Shown: piece by piece, positions 1-12,082 of the stretch
Layout of the letters: each line of letters begins with the position of its first letter
Position numbering within the stretch: position 1 is the stretch's first letter
DNA from: Hippopus hippopus
Lineage: Eukaryota; Mollusca; Bivalvia; Cardiida; Cardiidae
NCBI GenBank assembly: GCA_946811185.2
Contig: OX328104.1
Coordinates: 47,538,505-47,602,504 of the forward strand
DNA length: 64,000 bases
Reading direction: 5' to 3'
Program-made: the position numbers and the translations under genes
Notes under the pieces: generated by a model
The model's input: the letters and a program-made list of their open reading frames with translations, nothing else
Database searches by the model: none
What the model was told of the DNA's origin: nothing

Positions 1-60
1 TCAATATATGCCATAATATGTTTGTTTAAATGAGATAAGTGATCGTTATAACTTACAATT

Positions 61-107
61 TTTAGCTCACCTGAGCACAAAGGCATTTTAAAGGTGAGCT
101 TTTGTTA
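61..107. repeat. Short hairpin repeat
   Basis: An inverted pair, AGCTCACCT and AGGTGAGCT, is separated by about 20 bases and could fold as a hairpin. It looks like the end of a dispersed repeat, because a related 'GTGAGCTTTTG' segment occurs near 6436. Nothing coding is seen in it. Confidence 0.4.
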
Positions 108-129
108 TTGGTCAGTGTTTGCATTTGCA

Positions 130-1900
130 TGTCTTTTTAAGCTTTAAACAACTTCTTCTCCCAACACTGCTTTACAGATTCTTCATTAACTTTGTAGGAA
201 TCTTCATTTGATGGCCTTAGATTTCTAGTGTTTCTGCTCAGCTGAATAGAATGGCCAAACAAGCCAAATATAGAAAAGCCTTTATACGACTACTTTTCCT
301 TAATGAGAGGGAAGATTTTGAATTAATTTGTTAGAAATGCTCCACAGGTGACCTCACAACAAATTTACTGGAACCATTCAGCCCTGCTGTAAGAGATTGT
401 CACCAGAGCTAAAATTATAAACAAATTTAGTTAATTTTTTTCCCACTAAAAAAAGAGCTATGAATGGAAAAAGTTGTTAACTTCTCCTAAACCAGTTGGA
501 AGGATTTTAATCTTTATACATGTAGTTTTTTCAGAAATGTTCCTTCGTGATCCTGCACTATAAAATTGTTCATTTTGTTAAATATCTCTGCAGAACAAGG
601 ATGGCCATCTGAGCTATCTGTAGTGTTAAACAAGTGTAGTAGCAACAAACTGCAAATGAGACAAGCCATACCAATACAGCTAAAGCGCCTAGCTGGAGCA
701 ATTAATGCAGACAGCAGACTGAGATATCCATCATTTCAAGAGAAATGTCTCAATCTTAAATGGTATACCTACACAAGTGCTCCAACATTTTGTCCAAAGT
801 CTATCCCATTTGAATTAATTCAAGGGTGCTAGTAATAACACTTCCTTCCTGTGAAGAAGTCAACCGTCTGTTGAGATAAAACCTTTTTCAGCAATGAATT
901 AGGTTTTTTTAATTCCAAACTCATTCAGCCGTTTTGGTGTGAAGTAAGACCCAGTGTTTATTTATTAGACATGAATGAGTCCATCCTGGATGAGTTGCTG
1001 ATTGTGACCACAAGTATAGTTTCAACAAAATGCAAATGAGACAAGGCAGATAAATATGGGCAAAGAGCCCAGCAGGCAGGTAATGCAAACACATACACCA
1101 AGGCTTACACATTCAAAGTCAGTAAAAAGAGCAAGTTCATGCTAGAAAATGATTGAAAAAGAAAGTCATGTTGCTAAATTTTTAACTTTATTTTATCATT
1201 CACTAACATAAACTCCTTTGGAAAATGTGAATGTGGTCATTTTACGACTTGCCGTTTTTCACAGTACAATCACTTTTCATGTACAGGTCTGACCACGGAA
1301 CACAGATACTGGAAAATGTAGAACTTAAAAAAATTTTTGTGAATGCTTAAACTACTAAATATTTAGATACGTCTGCACATGTTTATGCTAGAAAGCATCT
1401 ATGACGAAAGTATAACTTATTTCTGCTTGGTTTTAAGATGCAGTTAAAGTACTTGACATTACATTTCCTTATGAAGTTTCTGCTCAATAGGAAAGGTGTA
1501 CAGGTCAGTAAACGTTGAACTTAAATTGGGACCAGTAATCATTGTGCATTCATATGGATACATTAAGTTTTAACTCAGTCAAGAAAACAGTAAAAGCCAC
1601 AATTCAGTGTGTGCCTGAATTCCATGTTTTTGACTGCATTTATCATTATTCATTTTCTACAACAAACATACTACGTCTGTGAAATGCAGATGTTATTTTA
1701 AATAGAAACAGGGCTTAGAGATGGCAACAAAACTTTTTGTCTTGACAATTAAAAACAGTAACTGTTGTGCATGTTTTCTTATGTGGAATGTTTCACGTAC
1801 TTGACAATTCTGAACATCCCACTTCTAAATATTATGATTACTGTGCAATGCTCATTTCATGTTTACGCCATAGCATGGTTTCTTACAGTTGTTCAAATCT
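130..1900. other. Gene-free stretch
   Basis: AT-rich sequence with no ORF longer than 88 codons. The ORF at 566-832 has no recognisable domain, no clear splice partners and a composition like its surroundings, so I do not call it a gene. Confidence 0.5.
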
Positions 1901-1970
1901 ACAATAATTATGCCCCCCTTCAACGAAGTGGGGGTATATTGCTTTGCTAATGTTGGTCGGTTGGTCGGTA

Positions 1971-2750
1971 GACCTTACCTTGTCCGGATGATAACTAGAC
2001 ACAGAATTGACCTAGGTTTGTCAAATTTGGCACAGACATGCGTCTCGGAGTGTAGATGATCCCTATTGATTTTGAGGTCAATCAGTCAAAGGTCAAGGTC
2101 ACAGTGACCGTCAACATGTTGATATATAGACCAAACCTTGTCCGGATGATAACTAGACACAGAATTGACCTAGGTTCGTCAAATTTGGCACAGACATTCG
2201 TCTCAGAGTGTAGATGATCCCTATTGATTGTGAGGTCAATCGGTCAAAGGTCAAGGTCACAGTGACCATCAACATGTAGATATATAGACCAAACCTTGTC
2301 TGGATGATAACTAGACACAGAATTGACCTAGGTTCGTCAAATTTGGCACAGACATGCGTCTTGGAGTGCAGATGATCCCTATTGATTTTGAGGTCAATCA
2401 GTCAAAGGTCAAGGTCACAGTGACCGTCAACATGTTGATATATAGACCAAACCTTGTCCGGATGATAACTAGACACAGAATTAACCTAGGTTCGTCAAAT
2501 TTGGCACAGACATTCGTCTCAGAGTGCAGATGATCCCTATCGATTTTGAGATTAATCCATCAAAGGTCAAGGTCACAGTGGCCTTCAACTTAATGATATT
2601 TAGACCTAACCTTGTCCAGATGATAAATAGACACAGAATTGAGTGAGGTCCTTCAAATTCTGTACAGATATTCATCTTGGAGTGTAAATGATCCCTATCG
2701 ATTTTAAGGTTAATCCGTGAAAGGTCAAGGTCACAGTGACCACCAGATGA
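1971..2750. repeat. Tandem array, five 158-bp units
   Basis: Units begin at 1971, 2129, 2287, 2445 and 2603, exactly 158 bp apart, each opening with a form of GACCNNACCTTGTC. The first four are very similar and the fifth is more diverged. Most units carry TCAAGGTCACAGTGACC, which contains an inverted pair of AGGTCA-type half-sites spaced by three bases. The sequence just upstream (about 1905-1970, with GGGGGTATATTGC) looks like the flank of a transposable element, so the array may be an internal part of one. Confidence 0.9.
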
Positions 2751-3505
2751 TTCAGAGCCCGCGCTGCCATTCGCCACTTGAGCCATTTGCTCAAAAAAAA
2801 TTAAAGTGTCTCAAAAATCATCATATGTGGCTCAACTTGTGGCTCCAACATTTTATTTGCATATTATCGGGGATTTAGTAAGCATCGAAGTTGACTGGGA
2901 AAAAGCGGAAGTCGAACGCGCGTGCCGAAAAGAAAATCGATAACCCAGTCTGTGTATCGGTGACTGTGTACAATCTTGTATGTATACACATGGCGGTGTG
3001 TATAATTAAATGAACTGTTGACAGATCATCACGTTTAACAATTGAAGTGGGCTATAAATCAAAAAGATGACATCAATATTTCCCAATCAATTCTTTTGGT
3101 ATCAGTTTATGAACTGTGCCACTTCCTCTATCAATGTGGCAGTAGGGGGGCATGACTGTTTTACAAACAGACATCTTGTTACAATTTTTTTCGCTTTAAT
3201 GGTATTTGTTTTCATGTACTTTCTGGTATGTTTATGTCTGATGAAAATGTGTTAACGTTCTTGACTTGAATATTAGCAACAATGATTAAAGAGTTGTCCG
3301 TGGTAGGATTTGAAATTAACCTATGGGTAAATAATTTTCCAAAATCAAATATCATCTTAGCAATAAAAAATTGGCAAAGTTTAGCGTGACATGCAGAATT
3401 ACCTTATGCGAAATGGTCCGTCTTTCCAAATCCACTTTGTGACAGGTAATTTTTTTCCATTTTCTAGCGAACATCAGTATTTTGTGACCGTCCAAGTTCA
3501 TCTTC

Positions 3506-3739
3506 TCATTCGGTTCTGTGTGGCTCAGTGGTAAAGTGTAGGACTCGTGACCTGGAGGCCCCGGGTTCGAGCCCCACTGGCTCCATTGGGTTTTTCACAG
3601 GAGTGTCCATGGTCAAGATACTTCAGAGCCCCAGGGTAGTACTGGTGAAACCCAGGAAATACATGAATATGTGAGCTGTCGCCATGATATGACTGAAAAA
3701 ATGTTGAAAGCGGCGTAAAACACCATTCAAACAAATAAA
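3506..3739 (+). mobile_element. tRNA-derived SINE with 8-bp target duplication
   Basis: The head has Pol III box A-like (GTGGCTCAGTGG) and box B-like (GGTTCGAGCCC) sequences, as in tRNA-derived SINEs. The body includes AGTACTGGTG and GCCATGATATGA, also found in the SINEs at 11141 and 39581. The tail is AT-rich and ends near CAAACAAATAAA. TCATCTTC occurs at 3498-3505 and 3740-3747, consistent with a target duplication. Confidence 0.7.
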
Positions 3740-3747
3740 TCATCTTC

Positions 3748-6700
3748 CCACTCAGATATTGGTGAAATCTAGTTCGCCATGACATAAGGCTTTTTGGTAA
3801 TGATTAAAATCATGAAGTTTTAGAAAGAAGATGATGGAAAAACAATGGCAACAGAGTAAAGACAAAAATGCCAAATTAACTGACTTTGAATGTACAGCAT
3901 TTCAACAGATATACTTCAGCCTATTATCTGACAAACCTACACATGCTCCCCAACATTTTACTCTAAAAGCCAATCCAATTCACATGAGTTTAGAGACGGA
4001 AGTAGTGCTATTCATAACAACAGAAAAATATTTAAACAAACTCTTCACCTTTTAAACATATTTTCACCTTATAAGGTGTATGTATAGCAAAATCCTGTTA
4101 CAGAAAATGCACTTGGTAAGGTTGGTTCTTTACCAAAACTCTTTAATTCAGCTAAAAAGCACACATTCTACTTGTACAATTTGTTCAGGGGAGCAATCTA
4201 GGACCATCTTGGCCTTCTTGTTTAATTTCAGTCTTAGTGAAGAGTTTTAGAGGGCTAAAATAACGAAAAAGCAGTTCTCCATTTACCAAAATGTTTTCAA
4301 AAGTACATGTTGTCTGGTGCAAGGCAGAAAAAGCTGTATGAAAATGGTCAAGTGTAAAAATGCCAATCATTTCAATACAAGAAGGATCAATAATTTCAGT
4401 TTGTTATGGAATTATAAGATTAAAATTTTCCTGTGCTTTAGACAAGATAAGCCTTTTCGATGTTTTAGCTTCGCAGCTATGTTTTTTTTTTTTAAATTCA
4501 TCTAAAGATGATGATGAGTCCATTTGTTTTTTTTTCTCAATTTTGAACATATATGAAATTTGCTGAGGTCAAATTATCAGGTTATCCTGACATGTTTCTT
4601 CCCAGCCAACCTCAATCAAATGAATTTTGAACGTATTTCAGCTCCAGGAAGAACGAGTGATTGTCATTGACAGAGAGAGGAGACAAAACTAGATTGGTTC
4701 AGTTTTAAGATTTATACTTTAGACTGTGGATTCTTAGCCAGTTTGAAACATTATAAGATTTTATGTGTAGACTTAGTGTAGGACACTAAACATAAATCAG
4801 GTGTTTTGTGAATATGTAGTAGGAAAAGTTTAGATTAATTCTTTGCCATAAAAGGAACTTTGAAAATATTCCATATGAAAGTATTTGCAGATGACAAATG
4901 AGACTCAAATGGTGGGATTTGGCCTTTGAAGGGGGGTAAAAGGGGAACATTGTTGGAAAAAGATAAAAATCCTCCTTACCAGTATTTTCTCCTTTTCCAA
5001 CTGTTTTCATTAGCCGTATTCCTCAGGGTTCTAGAAATCCAGGATTGTTTGGTACAGGGTTAAACCTTGTTGAAGAAAAAAAAACGTCGCAACAGACACT
5101 TTAGAGCCCTAGGCTTAAACCGGTGAAATCCAGGACACACATAAATAAGTAAACTGTTGTTGTGATATGACTGAAATAATGTTGACATTGGCATAAAATG
5201 TCCATTCACCTAATCAATTCAAAGAGTGGTCTGCTACAACACCAATTAATCTTTTACCACACAGTCCTGATGATCAAATGATACTGAGGAAGAAAAATTT
5301 TGTTAGCCATCATTTATTCCTTTTCCCCCAATGTTTTCTACTCTTTTACAGACACCATTTCAGCCACTTTTTTGTTGTCTGCAAAATGATTTCAGTTTGG
5401 ACTAGACTAAAATGGTTTAGTAAAGAGTTAAGTCATCTGCACGTAGCAATGTGTTTTTCCATGCCTTTTTTCTCCACAAGAAAACTTATCCTTTTTAATT
5501 TTTATTTTTTATAAAGAAGCGCATTGGCAGAAACCCTGGTAAAAGAATGTTTTAGTCTGAAAATATTTAGAACCTGACATAAGTTGGCATTTGAGTTACC
5601 GGTAAGTACTGTTGTACCTCCATGGCTGACAAATGCCAAATTGTTTTATCCAATGACTTATAAGCATAGATGTGCATGTACATGTTTAGTGAAGTTTTGA
5701 TGAATATGGCCAACTAAATTATTTGGTAGGAGTGTATCTTTGAGATGAAAGATAGTTCCTACAAAGCTTATATAAAATGATTTGTTTTTCAAAGCCTGAC
5801 AGTAAAACAAATCATAGATTTGTCATGATTATTGATTTTGACAGTTGAAATAACAGAAAAAATTGTGTAGGCAATGTTTTAGAAATAAGGCATGTGAATA
5901 CAGAGCTTTGACCAATAATTTCATATTACATGTATACATACATGTACGTGTATCTCAAATGTGTGTGGGGTAAGAAAATGCGTAATTGGTATACTGCGTA
6001 GGTTGGTGATGTGATCATTTTTAACTCACTATAGAATTAGTTTTTATTATGTCATGATGCATGTTGATTTGAATTTTAACATACTGTACTTGATTAATGG
6101 TGATCACTTGACTAGTGGTGATTTTATTGTATGTACAATACATAAAAGTATGCACAAACATTTGCTTGTTTGAACATTGCTTATATTGAGGTCTATCTGC
6201 TTTTGTTGTAAATAATGTTTACCAGCTTTTTGTATTTTCTTCAAGATGCTTCCATCCTTCCTTAAAAATGGCTCATAAGATTATAGCTTAATTATTTATG
6301 GATGTTTTAATTTTGTAAATCAACCAGGTATCTTATTGTGAAACTTACAATCGCTTGTTGCTCTTATTGCATTTTTAAGATGTTAATCTTGTATTTGTTT
6401 TTGGAGCTTTTCACCAGAGCACTAAGTGCTGTAAGTGAGCTTTTGTAATCGTGCTGTGTCAGTGGTCTGTCATATGTCTTGTATCAAATCTTTATGTGCG
6501 CTGTAAAGGCAACATTATTTAGTCCATATCACATGAAACTTGATAGGAAGGTTTTGCTATATTTGCTTTCTTAGAGAAAAAAAGTCATTTCCAGACAGAT
6601 GACTAAATCCTTTGGAAACATTTTCTTTTTGCACATTCAGAAGGCAGCGTTTTTAGTGCAATATTCATGAGAGATCGTCAGAACATATGTCTTTACAATA

Positions 6701-8580
6701 TCTTGAACAATTTTAAAAACAGGTTGAAATGGGTTCAAAGTAGGCCACCAGGTTAACAAGCTTGGAAAGACATAGTGTTTGATCTGGATGAAATATTTTC
6801 AGTCTAACAATCATGATAAGATTGTATGTGTTTATAGTATAGCTGGGTATGAAAGTTGTTTATCCTATTTGAAAAAAAAAATGGGTCACTAGGTCAAATC
6901 TCGGGAACCTCCTATTTAGACCATATCACAAGGACATGTTCTAGGAAAACGTGCACTCTTTACACAGACATGTTTTCAGTCCTACACTTATGAAACTTGA
7001 TCAGAGTGTCAAGCTGCTATTATCTTGAAACAGCTCCGCTCAGGTCAAAAGATAGCTTACCAGGTCAAATTTTAGAACAATAGTGAGTGCCCTTTGTTTT
7101 GAAAATGGGAGATCGTGGTACAAATCAGATTTCTAGACCAAATCTAAGAAAACCTTGTGTATGATTTATAATGTTCGTTTTGACAGCATAGCAGACAAAT
7201 TTGAAATTGCTCACTTAAGGACACAGATAGGTCATAAGGTCAGATCGTTCATGGAAGGGCTGTATAATTTATTTAGAAGTCAAATTTTCTGCACAGTTTG
7301 CCTAAAACATGGGTCAGCAGGATTGTCTTGATGATATTTTAGACAAGTCTTTAAAGATAGGTTGCCTCATCGTAGCAAATGGTCACCAGGTCAAATCTTC
7401 AAAAAAATAGTTTGCATGATCTTTCAGCAACATATCCAGTTCAGCATTCAGAATTTTACATTGTCCTGATGATACCTCTGATGATTTTAAAAATTGGTCT
7501 CCTTGGCTAGCAAAGTTGGTTGCAAAGTCATATCTGAGAAAAAAAACTTGGAACATCATTACAGGTTAGTCATATCTTTACCCATGGCTTTTGATACTTT
7601 GTCAAATTGCTTGTACTTGCAGTGCTTTGATGATGATTTTGATCATGATCTTTTTCTCAAGTTCCATGTGAGCAAATCGGGGCTGTTGTGGCCCTCTTAT
7701 TTTATTCATTTTAGTGACATTGCTGGACTTTTTTTTTATCTGTCTATCTATGCATTTTGTAATAATAATAAAAAATATTTGTATACCAAACTTGTGTTTT
7801 ATTTTACAGACAGCCAAGCCCAGTAGTTTGGCTAACACACTGTGTTAGTAAAGGGACTTGAGCTTGAATTCCAGCTGGTCCATAATTTTATCAGTGCTTG
7901 ATGAATGTCATTATTACAGGATTTATTCCCATCTCTAAGCCAGACATTGTTTTGACTTTGTGGACATTGGAAAGCAGCCACTGAGCTTTGAGCGTGTAAT
8001 GTGCGTAGCACTGGTAAAGACAGTCTGCAGAAATGCATGCCATCATGTTACTGAAATACTGTTGAAAATGGCATTAAACTTAAAAGAAATTAAGAGACAA
8101 AGATTTCACACCTGTTGGGGTAGTATATAGTATGAGTCCTGTTAGACAATGAAAATTATTCTAGTCCCATTCTTTTATAGACCCCAGGAACTAATTAGTT
8201 CACACTGACGAAAGTTTAGCTCTCGGTATGAGTATCACAGATTCGGTGGCTTACGTAGACAGTGTACATTGAGATCAGAATGCAGAGAAAATGCACTCTT
8301 TTTTTATCCACCCTGACCTCTATTTCTGAGATACATATATTTAAACCCAAACAGCCTAGAAATTGCGTTATCCATGCATGAAGCATTACAATTATTTAGG
8401 AACCATTCTTTTCAGACTTCCATAACTTGTAACACACTGGAGGTAACTTACGATACATAGGTGGATCAAGATCAGACTTCAAAAATAGATTAAGATTGAC
8501 GTGTATATTATCAAATATTGCGACCCAGGCATCATTGAAATCCATTGCTTTACGGCAGTTCAGATTTGGAACTCCATTTG
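3748..8580. other. Gene-free stretch with repeat remnants
   Basis: No supported gene. Fragments of known repeats occur: a MITE-1 piece around 4900-5040, a degraded SINE 3' part around 5095-5215, another MITE-1 piece around 5280-5345, and a repeat with GAGCTTTTCACC near 6406. The ORF at 7494-7826 is not accompanied by any recognisable domain. Confidence 0.4.
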
Positions 8581-8581
8581 A

Positions 8582-8803
8582 GTTAACTCTTTACACAACA
8601 ATAAAATTTTGGACTCATCCTAATCCAAAGCATTTGCAGATCACCATTTAAATGTGGCTCAAAGTGTTGGATTTGTCTTTGATAGGGTATTAAACATTGT
8701 GGGAAAAGGAGATAATGCTTGTTATCAGCATTTTCTCCTTTACCTCCAATGTTTTCAAAAGGCTTTTTCCAGAGGCTTGTAGAAAATAAGGAATGTATGT
8801 TAA
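8582..8803. mobile_element. MITE-1 copy (diverged)
   Basis: Starts TTAACTCTTTACAC and contains the family's internal palindrome (CATTGTGGGAAAAGGAGA ... TCTCCTTTACC), followed by the 'AAAAGGCTTTTTCC' arm. The right terminus is degraded. It belongs to the TTAA-bounded family seen intact at 16080-16307, 47123-47350 and 52602-52830. Confidence 0.6.
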
Positions 8804-10865
8804 ACAGTTTAGTCTTCATTGTTTGGTTTCAACTGTATGTATTCCTGTAGACAGTATGCATATCCATGAATGTCAGATTAAAGCACATGCAGATGCATCT
8901 TGGGTTCATATACATTTGCTGATTAAAGTAGTTCTCTAACAAGACCATTTGTTCAGTCTAGGTACCTGTTGCAGCCTTACTGGTTTTTAGCCCCCCTTGC
9001 CAAAGGTCAGGGGGTTTATGCCATGACCCTGTGTCCATCGTGTATCTATACCGGTACTTCTATATGTACATCCGTTTGGGTGCGCATTCATCTATCTCTG
9101 TGTTTGTTTACTTTTATATGTTATACTTTTATTTCAAACATCTGCTCTTTAAACGCATCATCCAAATTTGACCATACTTCACAGAAATGATCCTAACGTG
9201 GCACTCTTTAGAAGTTCTTAAAAGAATTTGATTCCATTAGGAACTCTGGTTGCCATGGCAACAAAGCTATGGAATTACTGAAAGTCTTCTCCAAAACAGC
9301 ACTTTAGCATTCTTTACGACTTGCTAAAGAGCCAAAAAGCTGTGATCGACTCTTTCGAATATCTTGATATAATTTTGATTGGGTACAGAACATAGCTTTG
9401 TGTTGGATTTGGCCTCATAGGTGAAAGCAAGCTATAGTTAAGAACGTTTAGGGGAGAAACTCCTGTTTTCCTCATGACAGTATATTATTACCTCCCATAA
9501 TTATCATTACAATTCTGAACATGGTTGGTATTGTATTTTTAAGTCTTTTTGACAGAAAATACAGTTTTCATTCATAATCATTTATTTTGGTGTTAATACT
9601 GCTAAAAGCTCAGATGTGTTGAATATTTCAATAGAGCAAGGCTTGTGTCATTTCCCCCAAAACTTTATCGTGTGTGTGTGTGTGTGTGTGTGCGGGGTGG
9701 GTGGGTGTGTGCGTGTACACACACACACATACAAACACACCCCAATGAAATGATTACATCAATGAAATTTTTTTCTGCTACTAAGTATTTGGAAATCTCT
9801 TGTCAAATACTGTTCTTTAGCTCGCTGATAGTTGTGTGAATAATGCTTGATTAGCTATGGTTGTATTCATATTGACATCATCTTGGCATATTAAAAGAGT
9901 CAGGACTTTTTTGGGATGAGCTTATATTCTTTATAAAATAAAAATAATCAGTGCAGCTTCCTATCGTTAAATATCTCTTTCTATGCCAATACGTTGTATG
10001 GCTCAGTTGGTTTAAAAGGTGGTGGAGCGATACGAGGCCATCATTGACCTCTTGATTATCCATTTCATAACACGGTATTTCCTTCAATTCACAACAAAGA
10101 TGGAAAAAGCTTTTTCATTGTTGAAACTTTCTCAAATCGTAATAACTAACAACTAGAATATTCATTTCAAAATAATCCTTCCATAGGTTACATTCAAATA
10201 TGGTATTCAATTACTTAAAGCATTATTTTGCTCCTAAAACATGTCAATGTTACTCATTTGAATTACTTTGTCGAGACAATTCTAGTAAGTAGCCTCAACA
10301 ACGGTTTCAGAGAAGAACAAAATCGATATTATTGGATGAAAACCTGTGCGCATGCCTCGTAAGGGCCATGCTTTCACAGAGCTCTTGCCATACATAACAA
10401 TGGAAATAGTGCTGTTTAAGAAAGGCTCCAGTTTTCAAATATGCACATCGGGGCATCCATGTAACTAATCCGACTTTGGTTCGGGTACTAATACTTTACC
10501 TGGGACCCGGCAGATGTTAATAAATCACGAAAACATAATACTTAATCCCTACATAACATTCTCTACCGAAAATATTTCTCTTTTATTTTTCTTGTCCTTT
10601 GCCCATATTTTTCTACAACACAATTTATATTGAAAACAATTTTGCAGCAGGCGAATTTGAAAACATCTGTGTAAAATATGGATGTTCAGCATGAAGTAAG
10701 GTTACATGAATACTTGAGTAAAAGCAGTGGCCAAAAGCAACATAGCTCCATACCAGAAGTTTTTGCAAGGTACAAGATGTGGACAACATTTTTCACCAAA
10801 CTTTAATTTCAAACCTACTGGTCTACTGCAACATGAAAATGAGGCTTGCTCAGGAAAAAGGGTGC
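8804..10865. other. Gene-free stretch
   Basis: Apart from the microsatellite at 9670 I see nothing beyond AT-rich intergenic DNA. A GGGGGTTTATGCC segment near 9010 and a tRNA-like TGGCTCAGTTGG near 9999 look like eroded repeat fragments. Confidence 0.4.
9670..9738. repeat. (GT)n / (CA)n microsatellite
   Basis: A run of GT dinucleotides, a G-rich interruption and then a run of CA dinucleotides, so the two halves are inverted and could pair. Short ORFs across it are artefacts. Confidence 0.85.
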
Positions 10866-11092
10866 TTAACTCTTTACCAAACGACAAATTTTTTGATTGG
10901 ACCAAATTCAAAGCATCTGCAGACAACATTAAATCTTGTTAATATGACGATTTCTGTCTTTGATAGGGTAGAAAATATTGTGGGAAAAGGAGAAAATGCT
11001 GGTTACCAGTATTTTCTCCTTTTCCCTCAATGTTTTCTATAGGCTTCTTTCTCAGGGTCGTTAAAAGTCGGGATTGTGTGGTAAAGAGTTAA
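10866..11092. mobile_element. MITE-1 copy, opposite orientation
   Basis: Bounded by TTAA (10866-10869 and 11089-11092) with ends TTAACTCTTTACCA and GGTAAAGAGTTAA. It contains the internal palindrome GGGAAAAGGAGAAAATGCTG followed by its complement. Oriented opposite to the copy at 16080. Confidence 0.8.
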
Positions 11093-11600
11093 TGCATCTC
11101 CGTGATGCGTGATACCATAAGTCAACACATAATTATTGACGCCCGCCCGGGTGGCTCAGTGGTGAGCGTGTATGACTCATGACCTGGTGGTTGTGAGTTC
11201 GATACCCGGTTGAGGCGAACTTTCTTCTCGGCGTATTTTCGCCTCTCACCTCTGCTGAAGCATGTGAGAAAAGTAGTCGGTGGCTTTGGAAAGAAAGTTG
11301 TGTTAGTACTGGTGTGAGAAAGCCAGGAAACATATGTGCGTCACCGACCGCCATGATATGACCTTAGCTGTTAAAGTGGCATTAAACCCCAATACAACCA
11401 ATACAACAACATAATTATTGACCCATAAAATCCATTTTCTATAACAGCTGACTGAATTATGAGGCACACTGTACCTTTGAGATACAGAAAAATTGACAAA
11501 TAGCTAAAAGTTTCGACCCGTGTCAGCCTGCGCAGTCCGAGTAGGCTGACACAGGTCGATAATTTTTGCAGATTCATTAGCCCCCCTTTTTGGAGAGCTA
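11093..11600. mobile_element. MITE-2 copy split by a SINE
   Basis: The left part carries GCATCTCCGTGATGCGTGAT. The right part carries the family's core (TCGACCCGTGTCAGCCTGCG and complement) and ends near AGCCCCCCTTTTTGGAGAG. The SINE at 11141-11408 interrupts it. Compare complete copies at 41994-42250 and 50869-51122. Confidence 0.6.
11141..11408 (+). mobile_element. tRNA-derived SINE (268 bp) with 14-bp target duplication
   Basis: The head has box A-like TGGCTCAGTGG and box B-like GTTCGATACCC. The body ends in CCATGATATGACC, a GGCATTAAACCCC segment and a CAAT/ACAAC tail. ACATAATTATTGAC flanks it at 11127-11140 and 11409-11422. It is inserted into a MITE-2 copy that resumes at 11423. It is the same family as the SINE at 39581-39846. 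Confidence 0.88.
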
Positions 11601-11847
11601 GCCTTATAAACTAATAGATTTATAGACTTAGATAGCATGTAGACTTGTAGAGAGGAAATATCCCACAATTTGTCTGACAGTGTGGTCCAAGATCATGCTG
11701 CACCGTCTGCGCAGTCTGAGTGTGGTCTACACTTTCTGTAAAAGCAACAAAAGATGTGTTTGACCCTCTTGTGATTGATAAGATTATGATCATCACGCAA
11801 ACAAACAAATGGACACAAATTAGATTCGAATCAAATTTTACAATAAC

Positions 11848-12069
11848 AGTTTACCACAAAATGCCGACTTTTAACGATCCTGACAAGGAAAGCCTTTGAA
11901 AATATTGTGGGAAAAGGAGAAAATGCTGGTAATCAGCATTTTCTCCTTCCCACAATTTTTTCTACCCCATTGCAGACAAATTTCGCCATTAGGGCCATCT
12001 TCAATTTGTCGTCTGCAAAAGCTTTCAATTTTGGCCCGTCTGAAATTTTGTCATCTGATAAAGGGTTAA
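11848..12069. mobile_element. MITE-1 copy
   Basis: Left end TTTACCACAAAATGCCGAC, central palindrome around GGAGAAAATGCTGG, right end ATAAAGGGTTAA. It lies immediately downstream of the mucin-like gene's stop codon at 12083 (minus strand), so it probably contributes to that gene's 3' UTR or polyadenylation region. Confidence 0.75.
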
Positions 12070-12082
12070 CACTTACATGAAG

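Noticed and set aside
11141..11215. Functional tRNA gene
   Set aside because: Box A and B motifs are present, but the cloverleaf is not maintained and the sequence continues into a SINE body with target duplication.
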